Shown here: in pieces, positions 32,001-41,641 of the stretch
How the letters are laid out: each line of letters begins with the position of its first letter
How positions within the stretch are numbered: position 1 is the first letter of the stretch
Assembly: GCA_039105265.1 (NCBI GenBank)
Contig: JAPFFF010000010.1
Location: forward strand, 5,270,001 to 5,334,000
Length of the DNA stretch: 64,000 bases
Reading direction: 5' to 3'
Source: Tritrichomonas musculus
Taxonomy: Eukaryota > Parabasalia > Tritrichomonadida > Tritrichomonadidae
Notes under the pieces: model-generated
Databases searched by the model: none
What the model was told of the DNA's origin: nothing
The model's input: only the letters and a program-made list of their open reading frames with translations
Program-made: the position numbers and the translations under genes

Positions 32001-32933
32001 TTCTGACTTGTTGTTGTTTACATCTTCAGCTGCTGCTTTCGATCTAGCACTACTGACTTTGGAATTATCATCAATTTCTTCTTCTTCTTCTATTTTTGGA
32101 GATAATTTGCTTTCAGAATCTGATGACATTTTTAATTGATTTTTATTGTTTTTTTTATCATCACTACTTTCACTTGATTGGAAAAAATCTGGTTTTGTAT
32201 TTGATTTATTGAATAAACTATATCGGTTAGAAAGACGCTTACTTGTATCATCTGGATTTGGTTCGGATATTTTTATGAGCATTTGGGATGAAGAAGATTT
32301 GATTTTACTTGGTTTATGTGAACTTGGGGGCCTGGCACTAGGAAGAATTAGTGTTGAACGATGTAAAGAAGATGGAGGAACAATATCATCATCATTTCTA
32401 CTAGAATATGGTAGAATTAGCGATTTATGCGAGTTCCGTGCTGAAGCTGGTCCAGATATTGGATTATTCTCCGACTGACTATTACTTGGTAATCTTAATA
32501 AAGGAAGACCTTTTGAGGTAGTTTGTACGGGTTCTTCTGTTTCTTTTTGCGCTTTTTGCTTTTTATTGGTTTTATCTTTCTTTTTTTTATCTTTTTTCTT
32601 TTTCTCTTTTTTTTCATCATTTGCTGATTTATCATTTTTTTCGTCATCATCGCTATCTAGTTTTTTATTTTTTTTAGATTTTGATTTTTTATCTTCTTTT
32701 TTCTTTTTTTTGCTCTTTTTATTATTTTCTTCAATATTATCTAAATCATTATCCGACAAAACATTTTGTGTAATCGATGGAGTTGCTCTATGGTGAGTTT
32801 GAAAAAAATTGTTATCGTTGTCTTGATTGTTTGTGCTTTCAGGCTTATTACTAAAATTATTAAATAATCCTGCATTAAATTCATGATTAATTGGCTGAAT
32901 CTCAAGAAGGTCATTATCTTTCTTTCTGCTCAT
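29031..32933 (-). CDS. giant Lys/Glu/Ser-rich disordered protein with C-terminal membrane anchor
   Basis: 1300 residues, not assigned to a family. Most of the chain is low-complexity: long KKDKKKKKQEKKEK-type blocks (about 75-135 and 330-470), Ser/Asp/Glu-rich blocks, a His cluster (HHHNNKHHHHHKQ, about 525) and a Pro-rich stretch around 690-760. The last 200 residues look folded: a coiled coil (about 1130-1215) ahead of one hydrophobic span (about 1235-1255, LMIAILTTFTFVVWLYYTL) and a short basic tail. This suggests a tail-anchored or single-pass protein with a large polar domain, perhaps at the ER or nuclear envelope (inference). Several plus-strand frames over it are shadows of the Lys repeats. 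Confidence 0.75.
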   Translation of the reverse strand: MSRKKDNDLLEIQPINHEFNAGLFNNFSNKPESTNNQDNDNNFFQTHHRATPSITQNVLSDNDLDNIEENNKKSKKKKKEDKKSKSKKNKKLDSDDDEKNDKSANDEKKEKKKKDKKKKDKTNKKQKAQKETEEPVQTTSKGLPLLRLPSNSQSENNPISGPASARNSHKSLILPYSSRNDDDIVPPSSLHRSTLILPSARPPSSHKPSKIKSSSSQMLIKISEPNPDDTSKRLSNRYSLFNKSNTKPDFFQSSESSDDKKNNKNQLKMSSDSESKLSPKIEEEEEIDDNSKVSSARSKAAAEDVNNNKSESESDVKNITETEDEKTGDENNDDKKKKDKKKKKQEKKEKKEREKKEKEKEKKEKKEKKSKKEKKNKKDKKNNDENDNSKSENDKKNEINTENETISPNESQTDEKKSKKKSKKEKKHNKKEKNKKNKEENEIKDEKLNKKTEKDDKSDSDKKEEPTITSDYEKKTPISIQTRSQEINKVTSSDTKSEPESEVTKSESENTESKKKESSHHHNNKHHHHHKQRHMNNEEIEIEKEKEIKKEIQSNSSDSEKVVSMKDESDSNNERDENSDTSNKQTETETETEKSDTSTENENNQKVTKNDDQKDIQIKEKSKNVENTSSEYLAVQPFPNFKMSSSSSSDENNDINFSIPKLTEFKPKTLSQTSSQTSRKQKESPTPALPITQTAATAKTDFRTSPIAINKLKPSNVPQSPRQFAPPMVKKMTVPHVQLHGKQMPPAMEAMPELISPLTADNIIDSKSDSMVTSGDLANIKESESKSPGKKEKVTFSLSPSSPRLKEIQSNRNLSPTSLLEGSPLEPVKNKSSDSFQFEKIEKEVKFTSSSSEKVENKKENIEKEEEKEKEENIEKEKEEEKEKDGNIEKEEEKEKDNIEDGINQSEKVVNNNNDNDKKPGELNSMKRANTHNIPLPKLVIPKKHIDTNQFSPTPPVPPKPYPMNNVRDRSGSEHWNEGDFSSDDSDDEKNISMGELMQQRPISMSVNRDLNNMANRDSIIIDNDTKTNTNLFSDYQSRNFRRSSITSNSVSAFNMIKSDSNSILAKKNKTPSSAQKPPDVKKKIMKLSQSDRNLTSLSRFGVKKEKIHELFSTPKALENINISVNDDDLDKYMDAAESQLRKMFTVANIDDRSLESTKWQLTKKANTAEKSFESLNESMKDLEKRFESISEVVEKAYSKVQKSDEKIKLIERKFEKLSSKIGKESGNKEKITDVLMIAILTTFTFVVWLYYTLKRFAMSFYMKSDQLPHPLSLKEIGHRVDNIKNRIDESRKVEENNVE

Positions 32934-33334
32934 TTAAATATTAAAAACTTCTTTTGAAAAAGTTAAAAATTTAATAACTTTTTCAAAAAGTTATTATTTT
33001 TTTTTTCTTGTTTTTTTAAATATCTTTTTAAATAATTTTTATTTCATCAAAATATTTTTATATAATAGATTATACATGACATAAAATTAAAAAATTAAAT
33101 TAATATCTATCATTTCAAACTTTTTTTTTGGATATATATTTTCAAAATAAAATTTATATGAAATGGAAGAAAAACAGCCAAACATTGCTCATAGAAAACA
33201 ATCTTTTATGCATATTAATGCTAAAACACATACCATTCTTTAGAAACTTGATATCAAGTTGAAAATATTGACCATAACTGACCAACCTATTTTAATTTCT
33301 TTTTGAGTGACCAAACTTTTTCTATATATATCTA
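32934..33334. promoter_or_regulatory. divergent promoter region with repeated AACTTTTTC / GAAAAAGTT
   Basis: Shared upstream DNA of the giant protein (minus) and Rpt3 (plus). Inverted copies GAAAAAGTT and AACTTTTTC lie at about 32955-32990, and another, CCAAACTTTTTC, lies about 15-25 bases before the Rpt3 ATG. The motif recurs near other gene starts in this window, so it is a candidate promoter element by inference. Confidence 0.4.
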
Positions 33335-34531
33335 ATGAATAGCAACGAACAGAAATCCGAGGAAACAAAACAAAAATTGACAAAAGATCAACAATCTTTT
33401 AACCAATACACAAGAATGAAAGAACTTGAACGCGAAATCGAATTACTTGGCATTAAAGAACATTATATTAAAGATGAACTTAAATATCTCCGACGTGAAC
33501 TTGTACGTGCACAAGATGAAGTTAAAAGTATTCAATCCGTTCCTCTTCTTGTTGGTACTTTTGCAGAAATGATAGATCCTAATTATGCTGTTGTCGATTG
33601 CGGAACTCCTTCACTCGTTAGAGTAATGAGAACTATTGATAGACATCTTCTTAAACCAAGCACAAGCGTTGCTCTTCATAAACATTCACAATCTCTTGTT
33701 GATGTTTTACCACCTGAAGGGACGACAGCTGTTCAAATTGTTACTAAGCCACCAAATGTTACTTACTCCGATATTGGTGGCCTTGATATGCAGAAGCAAG
33801 AAATACGTGAAGCTGTTGAACTTCCTCTTACACATCGCGATTTATATCAACAGATTGGTATAGACCCTCCAAAAGGTGTTTTACTTTACGGTCCACCTGG
33901 TACTGGTAAAACTCTTCTTGCAAAAGCTGTCGCTCACCATACGTCTGCTTCATTCATAGCTGTTGTTGGATCAGAATTTGTACAGAAATACCTTGGAGAA
34001 GGACCGCGTATGGTCCGTGATACTTTTAGATTAGCACGCGAGCATGCACCAGCAATCATTTTTATCGACGAAGTTGATGCTATTGCAACAAAAAGATTTG
34101 ATGCTGAACACGGCAGTGATAGAGAAGTTCAGCGTGTTTTAATGGAATTACTTGCTCAGATGGATGGTTTTGATCAAAATACATCAGTTAAAGTTATTAT
34201 GGCAACCAATAGAGCAGATACATTAGACCCAGCAATTTTAAGACCAGGAAGACTTGATAGAAAAATTGAATTTCCACTTCCAGACAGAAGACAAAAACGT
34301 CTCATCTTCCAAGTACTTACAAGTAAAATGAATCTTAGCCCTGATGTTGATCTTGAAGATTATGTTGCTAGACCGGATAAAATAAGTGGTGCAGAAATAT
34401 CCTCTATTTGTATGGAAGCTGGTATGCACGCTGTAAGAAGAAACAGATACGTTGTTCTTCCAAAAGATTTCGAAAAGGCTTATGAAAAAACAATTAGGAA
34501 GCCTGACTCTGTACTTTCATGCTATGCATAA
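33335..34531 (+). CDS. PSMC4: 26S proteasome regulatory ATPase Rpt3
   Basis: 398 residues. An AAA+ subunit of the 19S base that unfolds ubiquitylated substrates. Order: N-terminal coiled coil (about 25-68), OB fold (about 70-130), AAA domain with GPPGTGKT at 186-193, [10 protein letters not shown] at 241-250, [20 protein letters not shown] and the arginine-finger region. Rpt3-specific wording is strong: [20 protein letters not shown] and [24 protein letters not shown]. The C-terminus CYA fits the HbYX rule (hydrophobic-Tyr-any) used to dock into the 20S ring. Length is typical. An AACTTTTTC motif lies just upstream. Confidence 0.96.
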   Translation: MNSNEQKSEETKQKLTKDQQSFNQYTRMKELEREIELLGIKEHYIKDELKYLRRELVRAQDEVKSIQSVPLLVGTFAEMIDPNYAVVDCGTPSLVRVMRTIDRHLLKPSTSVALHKHSQSLVDVLPPEGTTAVQIVTKPPNVTYSDIGGLDMQKQEIREAVELPLTHRDLYQQIGIDPPKGVLLYGPPGTGKTLLAKAVAHHTSASFIAVVGSEFVQKYLGEGPRMVRDTFRLAREHAPAIIFIDEVDAIATKRFDAEHGSDREVQRVLMELLAQMDGFDQNTSVKVIMATNRADTLDPAILRPGRLDRKIEFPLPDRRQKRLIFQVLTSKMNLSPDVDLEDYVARPDKISGAEISSICMEAGMHAVRRNRYVVLPKDFEKAYEKTIRKPDSVLSCYA

Positions 34532-34899
34532 AAATGATAATAAATGATTGTTTTTTAACTTCCTTTTTTTTAAAAAAAAATATATCATTTTCTCCTTTTC
34601 CTAATTTTTCTTAATAACTTACTTTTTTTTTTCCCCTCCCCCACCTTTTTTACAATCATCATAATCAAAAATCTAAGCAATGAAGTCTTTTCCACATCAT
34701 TATTGAATACTTTAAAAAATATCTTTTTAAGTTTATATATAAATATATTTTATCATTTAATTTTTTAATGCATTGACAGCAAAAAATTCTTTTTTTTTTA
34801 TGCTTGATGCTTAGGATATCATGATAGTAATTTATTTGAGGCATAATTCAATTTTCTTTTTATCAGAATTGTGATTTTCAGCAACTAAATTATTTTGGA
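34532..34899. other. spacer with pyrimidine-rich tract
   Basis: No gene. A strongly pyrimidine-rich strip (TTTTTTTTTTTCCCCTCCCCC, about 34624-34643) lies about 95 bp after the Rpt3 stop and could mark the 3' end or terminator region. Confidence 0.5.
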
Positions 34900-36132
34900 A
34901 TGTCTAAAACTCAGCAATTAAACTATTCTGTAAGAAGTATTTTTACTATTTTCTAACTATCAGATAGAAAAATTCCACGTCTTCTTGGAGGTTGGGATAC
35001 ATCACCTGAAGAATATGAAGCACTCGGATATACCATCGGATTACCACCTGGATATTATTTGGATGATGAAAATGATGGTGTTCAAGCATTACGAGAAACA
35101 ATGCGATCATTGTGGAGTGATTTAAATACTGGCCCAGCATCATCAAATGATACAATAATGCTAGAAGATAATTTTTTTAGTATTTACCTTCGTGGATTCC
35201 CAGAAGATTACAGTGCTCAAAAAATACATGAAGAACTTGAGTTAAATATGAAAAAAATTCCTAATTATTTAGGTAACGGAATCACTTCAGTTCAGATCAA
35301 CAATACAAAAAAAATATGTATCGTAAGATTTGCAAATGAAGATGTTTATCAACTATTTAAAAAAGAGTATGATAATTTTGTTATTGGCGGAAGAATTGTT
35401 TTATACGCATCATGGTATAAAGAACCTGAAATAATTCATAATTTTGGCGAAAATATACGCGTTTTTTTAGGTAACGTTGTTATACACGGAACTGTTGACT
35501 TACCCAAAATTAAGAAAAAGTATCCAAACATTATACATACTAATCAGACTCAAACAGGATTTACGATTATTACTTTTAGGACATATGATGATGCTTTAAA
35601 TTTTGTACTATCAACTAAAAACAAATGCGACGCTACAATTTTAAACTTTCCGCCTCCTCAAGCAGAACAGAGCGAAAAATCAAATCTACCAAAAAATTCT
35701 GTTACAGTTTTAGATTTATCAAATTGCTACAGCAAAACAGATTTAGATAAACTTCGGAAAAAAAGAGATTCATTTAAAGGATCAGATTTAAAATTATCAA
35801 TGATATTTGATCCAAATGTAAACTTAGCAAAGCCTATTGATTCAGATTCTTTACCAGCTTTTCAATTAAATACTTTAAATATTTACAACGTGGTAAACAA
35901 ATCTTTGCTATCAAACAATAACGTTCTAGAAGTAATTGCTAAAGATATGTTAGAATACGGCGAATCTTTTGGAACAGTTACTAATATTGATATTAAAAAA
36001 CCTCAATTTGACTTTCAGAATTTTGGAGTTATTTCGATTACTTTTGAAACAGCTTCAGCAGCTCAAAATTGTCAGAAAGACATGGCTGGAAGATTTTATT
36101 TAGGTAATATTTGTATAACTCAATTGTCATAA
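34900..36132 (+). CDS. U2AF2: U2AF large subunit-like splicing factor, two exons
   Basis: Exon 1 34900-34936, exon 2 34964-36132; the joined frame gives 401 residues starting MSKTQQLNYSVRNRKIPRLL. U2AF65 recognises the 3' splice-site region of pre-mRNA. Seen: an N-terminal linker GGWDTSPEEYEALGYTIGLP resembling the segment before RRM1 in U2AF65, RRM1 (about 85-175, FFSIYLRGFPEDY), a shorter RRM2 (about 180-250, NIRVFLGNVVI), and a C-terminal U2AF-homology motif (about 315-400: NTLNIYNVVN, acidic helix, GVISITFETASAAQNC, AGRFYLGN). The frame in exon 2 is open upstream only to a TAG/TAA near 34950, and no ATG lies in it, so the mini-intron is needed to reach a start. The Arg/Ser N-terminus of animal U2AF65 is absent. 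Confidence 0.8.
34937..34963 (+). other. predicted 27-bp intron in the U2AF2-like gene
   Basis: Starts GTATTTTTAC and ends TTCTAACTATCAG, merging a branch-like CTAAC with the 3' AG, as trichomonad introns do. It is phase 1. Removing it joins ATG 34900 to the long frame without a shift; keeping it leads to a stop (TAA inside TTCTAAC). Confidence 0.75.
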
Positions 36133-36319
36133 ACTGTTATTTACATTAATTTTAATGCTTTTTCTACTTTTTATATCATTTATATCTCAAAAAACATTGA
36201 AAACACCGATTTTTGAACAAGATTCAATAATATGTTTTTAATTATTAAAAAAAAAATCGTTATAACTAATATTGAATAATATTTATTTTTAAAAATTAAC
36301 AATTATGATTAAAAATCAA

Positions 36320-38098
36320 TTATCGATTATCGAAAATGTCTTCTTCTTCCTCCTCCTCCTCCGAATAATAATAACTGTCATCATCATTACCTCCATCTGC
36401 ATACGTAGCGTATGTATAATTATTTGTTGTATAATCATTTCCGCTTTGTTCATAAGTTCCTTCAGAAAGTTCATATTCATAATTATTCGTAGTTTTTTTG
36501 CGACTATAACCACCATGACTGCTGTTTTCAGCATTTTGAGTTTTGTGACTACTGCTTTGATTACGTCCTTGATATTGATTTTTTTGGTTTCTTTGAGACA
36601 AAGGAATCCATTCTGGAGACTTTCCTTTGAAAGGATCAGAATTAGTTTTTAATACATCATCTTCATCATCTAGAGCTGAAAAAACGTAATGATCAGAAGA
36701 TGGCTCTTCATCTTCTGAATATGAGACTGAAGGAGAAACCAAACGATTTTTATTACTGTAAGAATTTGTTTTAGCACTTTTGCGTTCTTTACTATAAACT
36801 GAGCTTGAATAGCCATTATGATCATCATATTCTCTAACATTTTTGCTACTATAATTATTATTTACTGAGTTAATTGAAGGTGATGGCGAAATCTGCTTAT
36901 TATTTCTTGATGTGGCTGTAGTTGAAGCTTCATATTCATATTGATTATTATTGATATCATTATTTTCATTATTATCATCATCATCACTTTGAATCATATT
37001 TTCGATAGGCTTGTCTGTTAAAATATGCCAAGGGCACAAGTATTGTCTTGCACTTTTTCTGACTAATTCATAAGGTAGATAAAGATCATCATATTTTAAT
37101 GCAGTTTCAAATTTCTTTTTATCTTTATTTGATAAATCTGATGGTGGAAAAGTGACATTGGTTTGACTACTTCTATCTAATAGCTTTTGATACTCCTTTT
37201 GCATGACAGACGCAAGGAGTGGAAGTAACGTTGTATCGTATTGAATAGCATGATATGCTAGACTGTGATCTTGATAGTTGTTAAGAACAATTTCTTCTCT
37301 TCCATCAATTAAAGCAACAAAGCATTCTCTACTTCCCCGTTGAAGAGCTGTTAAAATTGGATGTTCACTTCCATTTTCAAGTTTAGCTCCTTTTTCAACA
37401 AGCATTTTGATACCTTCATAAAATCCACTCCTAGCTGCAATGGAAAGTAAGCTTCTTTGCATTAAAGCTTCGTTTTCTTTAGGTGATTCTTTTTTGGGAA
37501 TGACGTCTGGAGCCAAAACATTTGGATTGGCACCAAAATCAAGTAAAAGTCGAACTGCGCGTGGGTCACGTCTTCGAATAGCAAAAACAAGTGGAACTCG
37601 AAATTAAAAAAAAAAAGAAACTTGATTTAAATATACATATAAAAACTTGATGAAAACATTTTAAAAAAAATTTGGTCTGGTATATTGGGATCTGCTTTGG
37701 CCTGTAGTAAAATTCCTGCTAAATGTAGAAATCCTTTCCATATTGTCATAAATAATGGTGTTATGTGGATTGAATTATATATATTCGGATCTGCCTTACA
37801 AGATAAAGTAGCTATTAACGCTTGAAAATTAGAATATATTGCGCAAAAATGAAGGAGTGTATTATAAATAATAAAATAAAACGCCATAAAAATATATACA
37901 TTTAAAACGTCATTAATAATAAAAGAAATTCTATGAGGAACAAAAAAAATAAAACATTATTAATATTTAAAATTGAATTTGGTAGTTAATATCTGGGAAT
38001 TGATTTAATGCTTCTTTGTATTCAAAATAATCTCCTTTTTTTATCAAATCTACTAGTTCTTCGAATTGCTTCTTTATTTTATCTGTTGTTAGTGTCAT
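36320..38098 (-). pseudogene. ankyrin-repeat gene, probably broken in three pieces
   Basis: Three minus-strand frames look like one former gene. Piece 1 (38098-37967) starts MTLTTDKIKKQFEELVDLIK and GDYFEYKEALNQFPDINYQ, a typical trichomonad ankyrin-protein start, then hits TAA. Piece 2 (37887-37627) has two ankyrin repeats (NTLLHFCAIYSNFQALIATL and TPLFMTIWKGFLHLAGILLQ with ADPNIPD). Piece 3 (open from 37603 to 36320) continues VPLVFAIRRRDPRAVRLLLD, more repeats, then a long Ser/Asn/Tyr/Asp-rich tail. The junctions contain homopolymer A/T runs and lack the CTAAC-AG intron box, so frameshifts are likelier than introns. Assembly error in the runs cannot be excluded. Piece 3 alone has no ATG near its start (TTG at 37516). 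Confidence 0.65.
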
Positions 38099-38884
38099 TC
38101 GGTTTAAAAATTATGAACGTTGGAATGAAATTTGATATGAAAATAGTATTTTTACAAAAAAAAAAAAAAAAACAATATCTTTAGAATTGTCAAAGTTTAA
38201 ATATATCTAAATCAAATTTATCATTTTAGATGGTCATTTCGGTATGAAAACAAAATATTAACAAATAAAATAGGCCATTATCAATGACAATCTATTTCCT
38301 TTTTTTGATCATGAATTATAATCAAAAATTATATTTAAAATAAATAAATTTTATATTTTTAGCTTTTTTATAGTTGTAATACGTTTGTTTTATGAAATAT
38401 TCTTTTTTTCCCCTACTTTTTATATTATAAAAATAAACAATTCTAAAAGTGGACTGATCACATAACTAATTCTATCAAAATAAAATAATTATCACAATTT
38501 GATTAATTAATTACAATATATATTCAAAATCAAAAATGAAATTATAGCATATGATTTAGCAAATATTTAAAATACTTCCAATTAACACAGTAGTATTTTT
38601 AATATTTGGTATATTTTCAATACCAAAATCTAAAATATAGCTTTTTAGAATTATTTATAATTAAAAATTAGCTTAAATGCCCATTAAAATCAATTTTTCT
38701 GATTTTTTAAATAAAACAAAACATAATTTTACTTTAATAACACATTTTACTCTGAAGAATATTATTATACCATCATATGAAATTTTGAATATGCATTGAA
38801 AAATATCAGAAATTTTACATATAACTTTTTAAAAAATACAGAAATATAGGAAAGAATAAAAAAAAGTTTACATACAAATAAAAA
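38099..38884. other. AT-rich intergenic DNA
   Basis: No gene; an A-run of about 18 near 38157-38174. Confidence 0.6.
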
Positions 38885-39247
38885 TTAAAATACCGGATCA
38901 AGTTTGATATCAAAATCATTCAAACTCTCAATGATATCAGGATCATCGAAAAGTAAAACTGACTGGCTAAAAGGATTTTCAAATTTATCTGAATCACTAT
39001 CTATCCAATCAAAAGTTGGTGTTTGTGGTGTATCATCTGGCACTAAAAGAAGCTCTAATGAAATGTTAAATGATAATGGATTTAAAACTATCTTTTGTGG
39101 AGGTAATTGTTCTTCTTTGTCTATTTTTTTATCTTCTCCTACTTCTTCAAAATCGTTATCCTCTTTCACCGGTTCAACAAAAACTGGCCTTTTAAAACCC
39201 AAATGGCGATTTTTAGGGAATATCTTTGACCGAGTTGAATTATTCAT
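38885..39247 (-). CDS. small acidic protein of unknown function
   Basis: 120 residues from ATG 39247 (MNNSTRSKIFPKNRHLGFKR); the frame extends upstream only through a TTG. It has a basic first 25 residues, then acidic stretches (KEDNDFEEVGEDKK; FDWIDSDSDKFENPF; LLFDDPDIIESLNDFDIKLD). It is probably disordered with aromatic/acidic patches of the kind that bind partners. No family recognised. Its antisense frame (147 codons) is judged a shadow because the minus-strand reading has better composition at its termini. Confidence 0.55.
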   Translation of the reverse strand: MNNSTRSKIFPKNRHLGFKRPVFVEPVKEDNDFEEVGEDKKIDKEEQLPPQKIVLNPLSFNISLELLLVPDDTPQTPTFDWIDSDSDKFENPFSQSVLLFDDPDIIESLNDFDIKLDPVF

Positions 39248-39486
39248 TTTCGAAAATGAAATAAAAAAAAAAACGTCAGAAAAACTCCTTACTCTCAAAA
39301 TTTTATTTCAATTTTCAAATGTATCCGCTTTCAATCAAAAAGATTAATCTGAACTAAACTTAATATTGCTAATAAAATCTGATATATAAATGTTCTGTGA
39401 AACGTTTTTATTCATGAAAAAAAATAATTGAATATTATATCAAAAAGTTTCATAAGAACGTTCATATGATTCACTTATAGATGCCT

Positions 39487-39869
39487 GAAAAAGTTGCCAA
39501 CGACAGGAAAAAGTTGCCAACGGTGGCCTTAAAAGCATTTTTTCAGCATTTAAACAATGCGATATAAAAAAGAAATCATTGTTTCATTATTTGTTGCATT
39601 TTAAATTATAAAAAAATGTTTATGTTTCATTTTTTTAAACAAATTTTGTTAATTTTTTTAAAAATTTTTATGTTAACTTTTTCTTAGCATTTCAATTGAG
39701 CATTGAATATAAGATATATATATATCTTCATATTTTTTTAATTATTACTTTTTATTACATATTAATAATATTTAATATAATTTAAATATAATTAATTATA
39801 ACTTTCATTTAAATATATCCTTAAAAAGGTCATCGTTGGCAACTATTTCCCGCCGTTGGCAACTTTTTC
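39487..39869. mobile_element. MITE with doubled GAAAAAGTTGCCAACG ends
   Basis: A 383-bp AT-rich, gene-less unit. The left end has two direct copies of GAAAAAGTTGCCAACG with a 20-bp period (39487 and 39507). The right end has the inverse, CGTTGGCAACTATTTC and CGTTGGCAACTTTTTC (about 39831-39869). The interior shows no frame. This is the shape of a miniature non-autonomous DNA transposon. No target duplication is evident at the edges. Confidence 0.8.
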
Positions 39870-40667
39870 TCGCCACTTTATTTATTTTAGTGTAACTTTT
39901 TTTCTGTTGCTTGGATACGGGTTTTAATATTATAGTTATAATTGACCAATCGAATCAATTAGATAGATCAAAACAAATAGTTGAACAAAACAATAATATT
40001 AATGTCATATTTTTTACATTTTAAAGATAAGAAAAGTACCATTTTTTAACAAGGCTACGATTTTAGTAAGCTGAAAATATTTTTTGTGAACTTCATTTTG
40101 AATTACAAGTAATATAGTAATTTAATATTTAAAATTGAAAACAAAAAAAAGGTTTTTTCTATTTATAATCAATTTACTAATAATAAATAATTTGTGTTAT
40201 TCTTTTCTTTATTGTTAGACAACTCTAATTTCCATATACACATATTTTTTTTTTCATTGTGTCACCCTTCAGACGTAATTGGAATTTTATAAAATTCAAT
40301 GAAAAGAGGTATTTAAATGTAAAAATTGCCGAAATGAAACGTAATTTCATAATTTATATAAAAAAAAAAGCAAAGAGGTTTAGTTTCGAACTCAATACTT
40401 TAGCCAAAGTTTAAATTAACCTCTGAGTTAGAGCTCTCAAATTTGAAAGGATAAAATATTTATATTTTAAGATCAATATTTTTATTATTAAAAGGCAACT
40501 TTTTTTCAACTTTTTCTAAAAAAGTTGTATTCTAATTATTTTCGCGTAGACGTAATCGTAAAACGTAATTGTTTTTTTTCTTGGTATTTTTTTGAAAAAG
40601 TTTAAACAGAACGTAAAGTTTAAAAACGCGTTGGAATTCCTCAGAAAATAAGTGCAACGCATCTACC
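39870..40667. other. intergenic DNA with scattered ACGTAAT words
   Basis: No gene. ACGTAA(T) occurs five times in the same orientation (about 40273, 40329, 40549, 40561, 40611), which is above expectation for this composition. Meaning unknown. Confidence 0.4.
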
Positions 40668-41093
40668 CTATACTACTGCTGTGTAATCTTCGGTTCCCAA
40701 ATCGTAAACTATTTGCTTCGCAAACTGTTGCTTTACTTCAATTACATCGCTTTCTAATTCTTCATATGCCCTTTCAACTTCAGCACTAAAATCATTTAAA
40801 GACATCATATTTTCTTCTTCTCCTTCACGCACATAACGGTACAACATGGTGTTCAGCGTCATTGTTTCATTTGCAGAAGAAGATCATTTACTTTACATGT
40901 TAATTACTTCGTTTGCATTCTTAATATAATTTATAATTTTATATGTCTCCTTTATTTTTGGACACTGGTAGCTCTCATTTATTGGACACAATAGTGATTC
41001 ATTATTGGACACATATAGTGCTTCCTGATTAGGTACAATCATGCTAATGTCATACATGGACTTCATTATGGAATTATTTGGAAACGATTTCAT
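40668..41093 (-). pseudogene. decayed reading frame of unknown family
   Basis: Two adjacent minus-strand frames (41093-40893 and 40862-40668) lie in the same phase, separated by two stops. The second reads MMSLNDFSAEVERAYEELES then DVIEVKQQFAKQIVYDLGTE, normal-looking protein. Not recognised. Likely a host gene remnant. Confidence 0.5.
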
Positions 41094-41154
41094 ATTAATA
41101 TGGCTGATTTAGCCTATTATTATAGTTTATTATAGCATTTTTTTTTTAGGTTAT

Positions 41155-41641
41155 CGTTATTGAATTGTCATACAGTAAGTTCATCATAGAAAAAGCGCCA
41201 TATAAACTCTCATCATTGCCATGACATAATTCAAACAAGACAATAATTAATAGATATGCATCACAAGTAACACCAAAAAACGATTTTGAGCCAAAATACG
41301 GGCATAAAAAGCAATGGAGCGCTGAAGATGATAACACAAACGACTCTTTGCTCAAGGAAAATAAAGAAAAAGAGATTATTTCTGTTTTCAAGGATAGGAA
41401 AAAAAAGAGTATCAAAACTCGAATAAATGAACGCAAAGATGTATTAGCACAACGTCCTTTGGAAAGTTTTGAAATTCCTTTCAAAGACAAAACAAATATT
41501 AAATATTTTTCCAATAAAAGAAGTTCTTCCATATTTGAAATGCCGATGTGCTAGTTCAATACCATTACTTATAAGAAAACGTATGGATGACATTCGTCGA
41601 AGCAATGACACTTTTTTCATGAATCAGAATTATCCTCAATA
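41155..41641 (+). pseudogene. decayed Lys-rich protein gene of unknown family
   Basis: The plus-strand frame VIELSYSKFIIEKAPYKLSS is broken by a TGA near 41220, continues NSNKTIINRYASQVTPKND and NERKDVLAQRPLESFEIPF, then ends at TAG 41552 in one frame, while a neighbouring frame continues SIPLLIRKRMDDIRRSNDTF to a natural-looking TAA. It appears to be a single gene with a stop and a frameshift. The 128-codon antisense frame is hydrophobic and looks like a shadow. Confidence 0.55.

Noticed and set aside
31736-32139. Several plus-strand Phe/Ser-rich and frame-shifted Lys-rich open frames
   Set aside because: They mirror the Lys/Glu low-complexity codons of the 29031-32933 gene and have no independent features.
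35059-36132. Starting the U2AF2-like gene at 35059
   Set aside because: That position is TTG, and conserved sequence continues upstream to the mini-intron and ATG 34900.
41146-41532. 128-codon minus-strand hydrophobic frame
   Set aside because: Antisense to a better, charged plus-strand reading with a natural-looking C-terminus.
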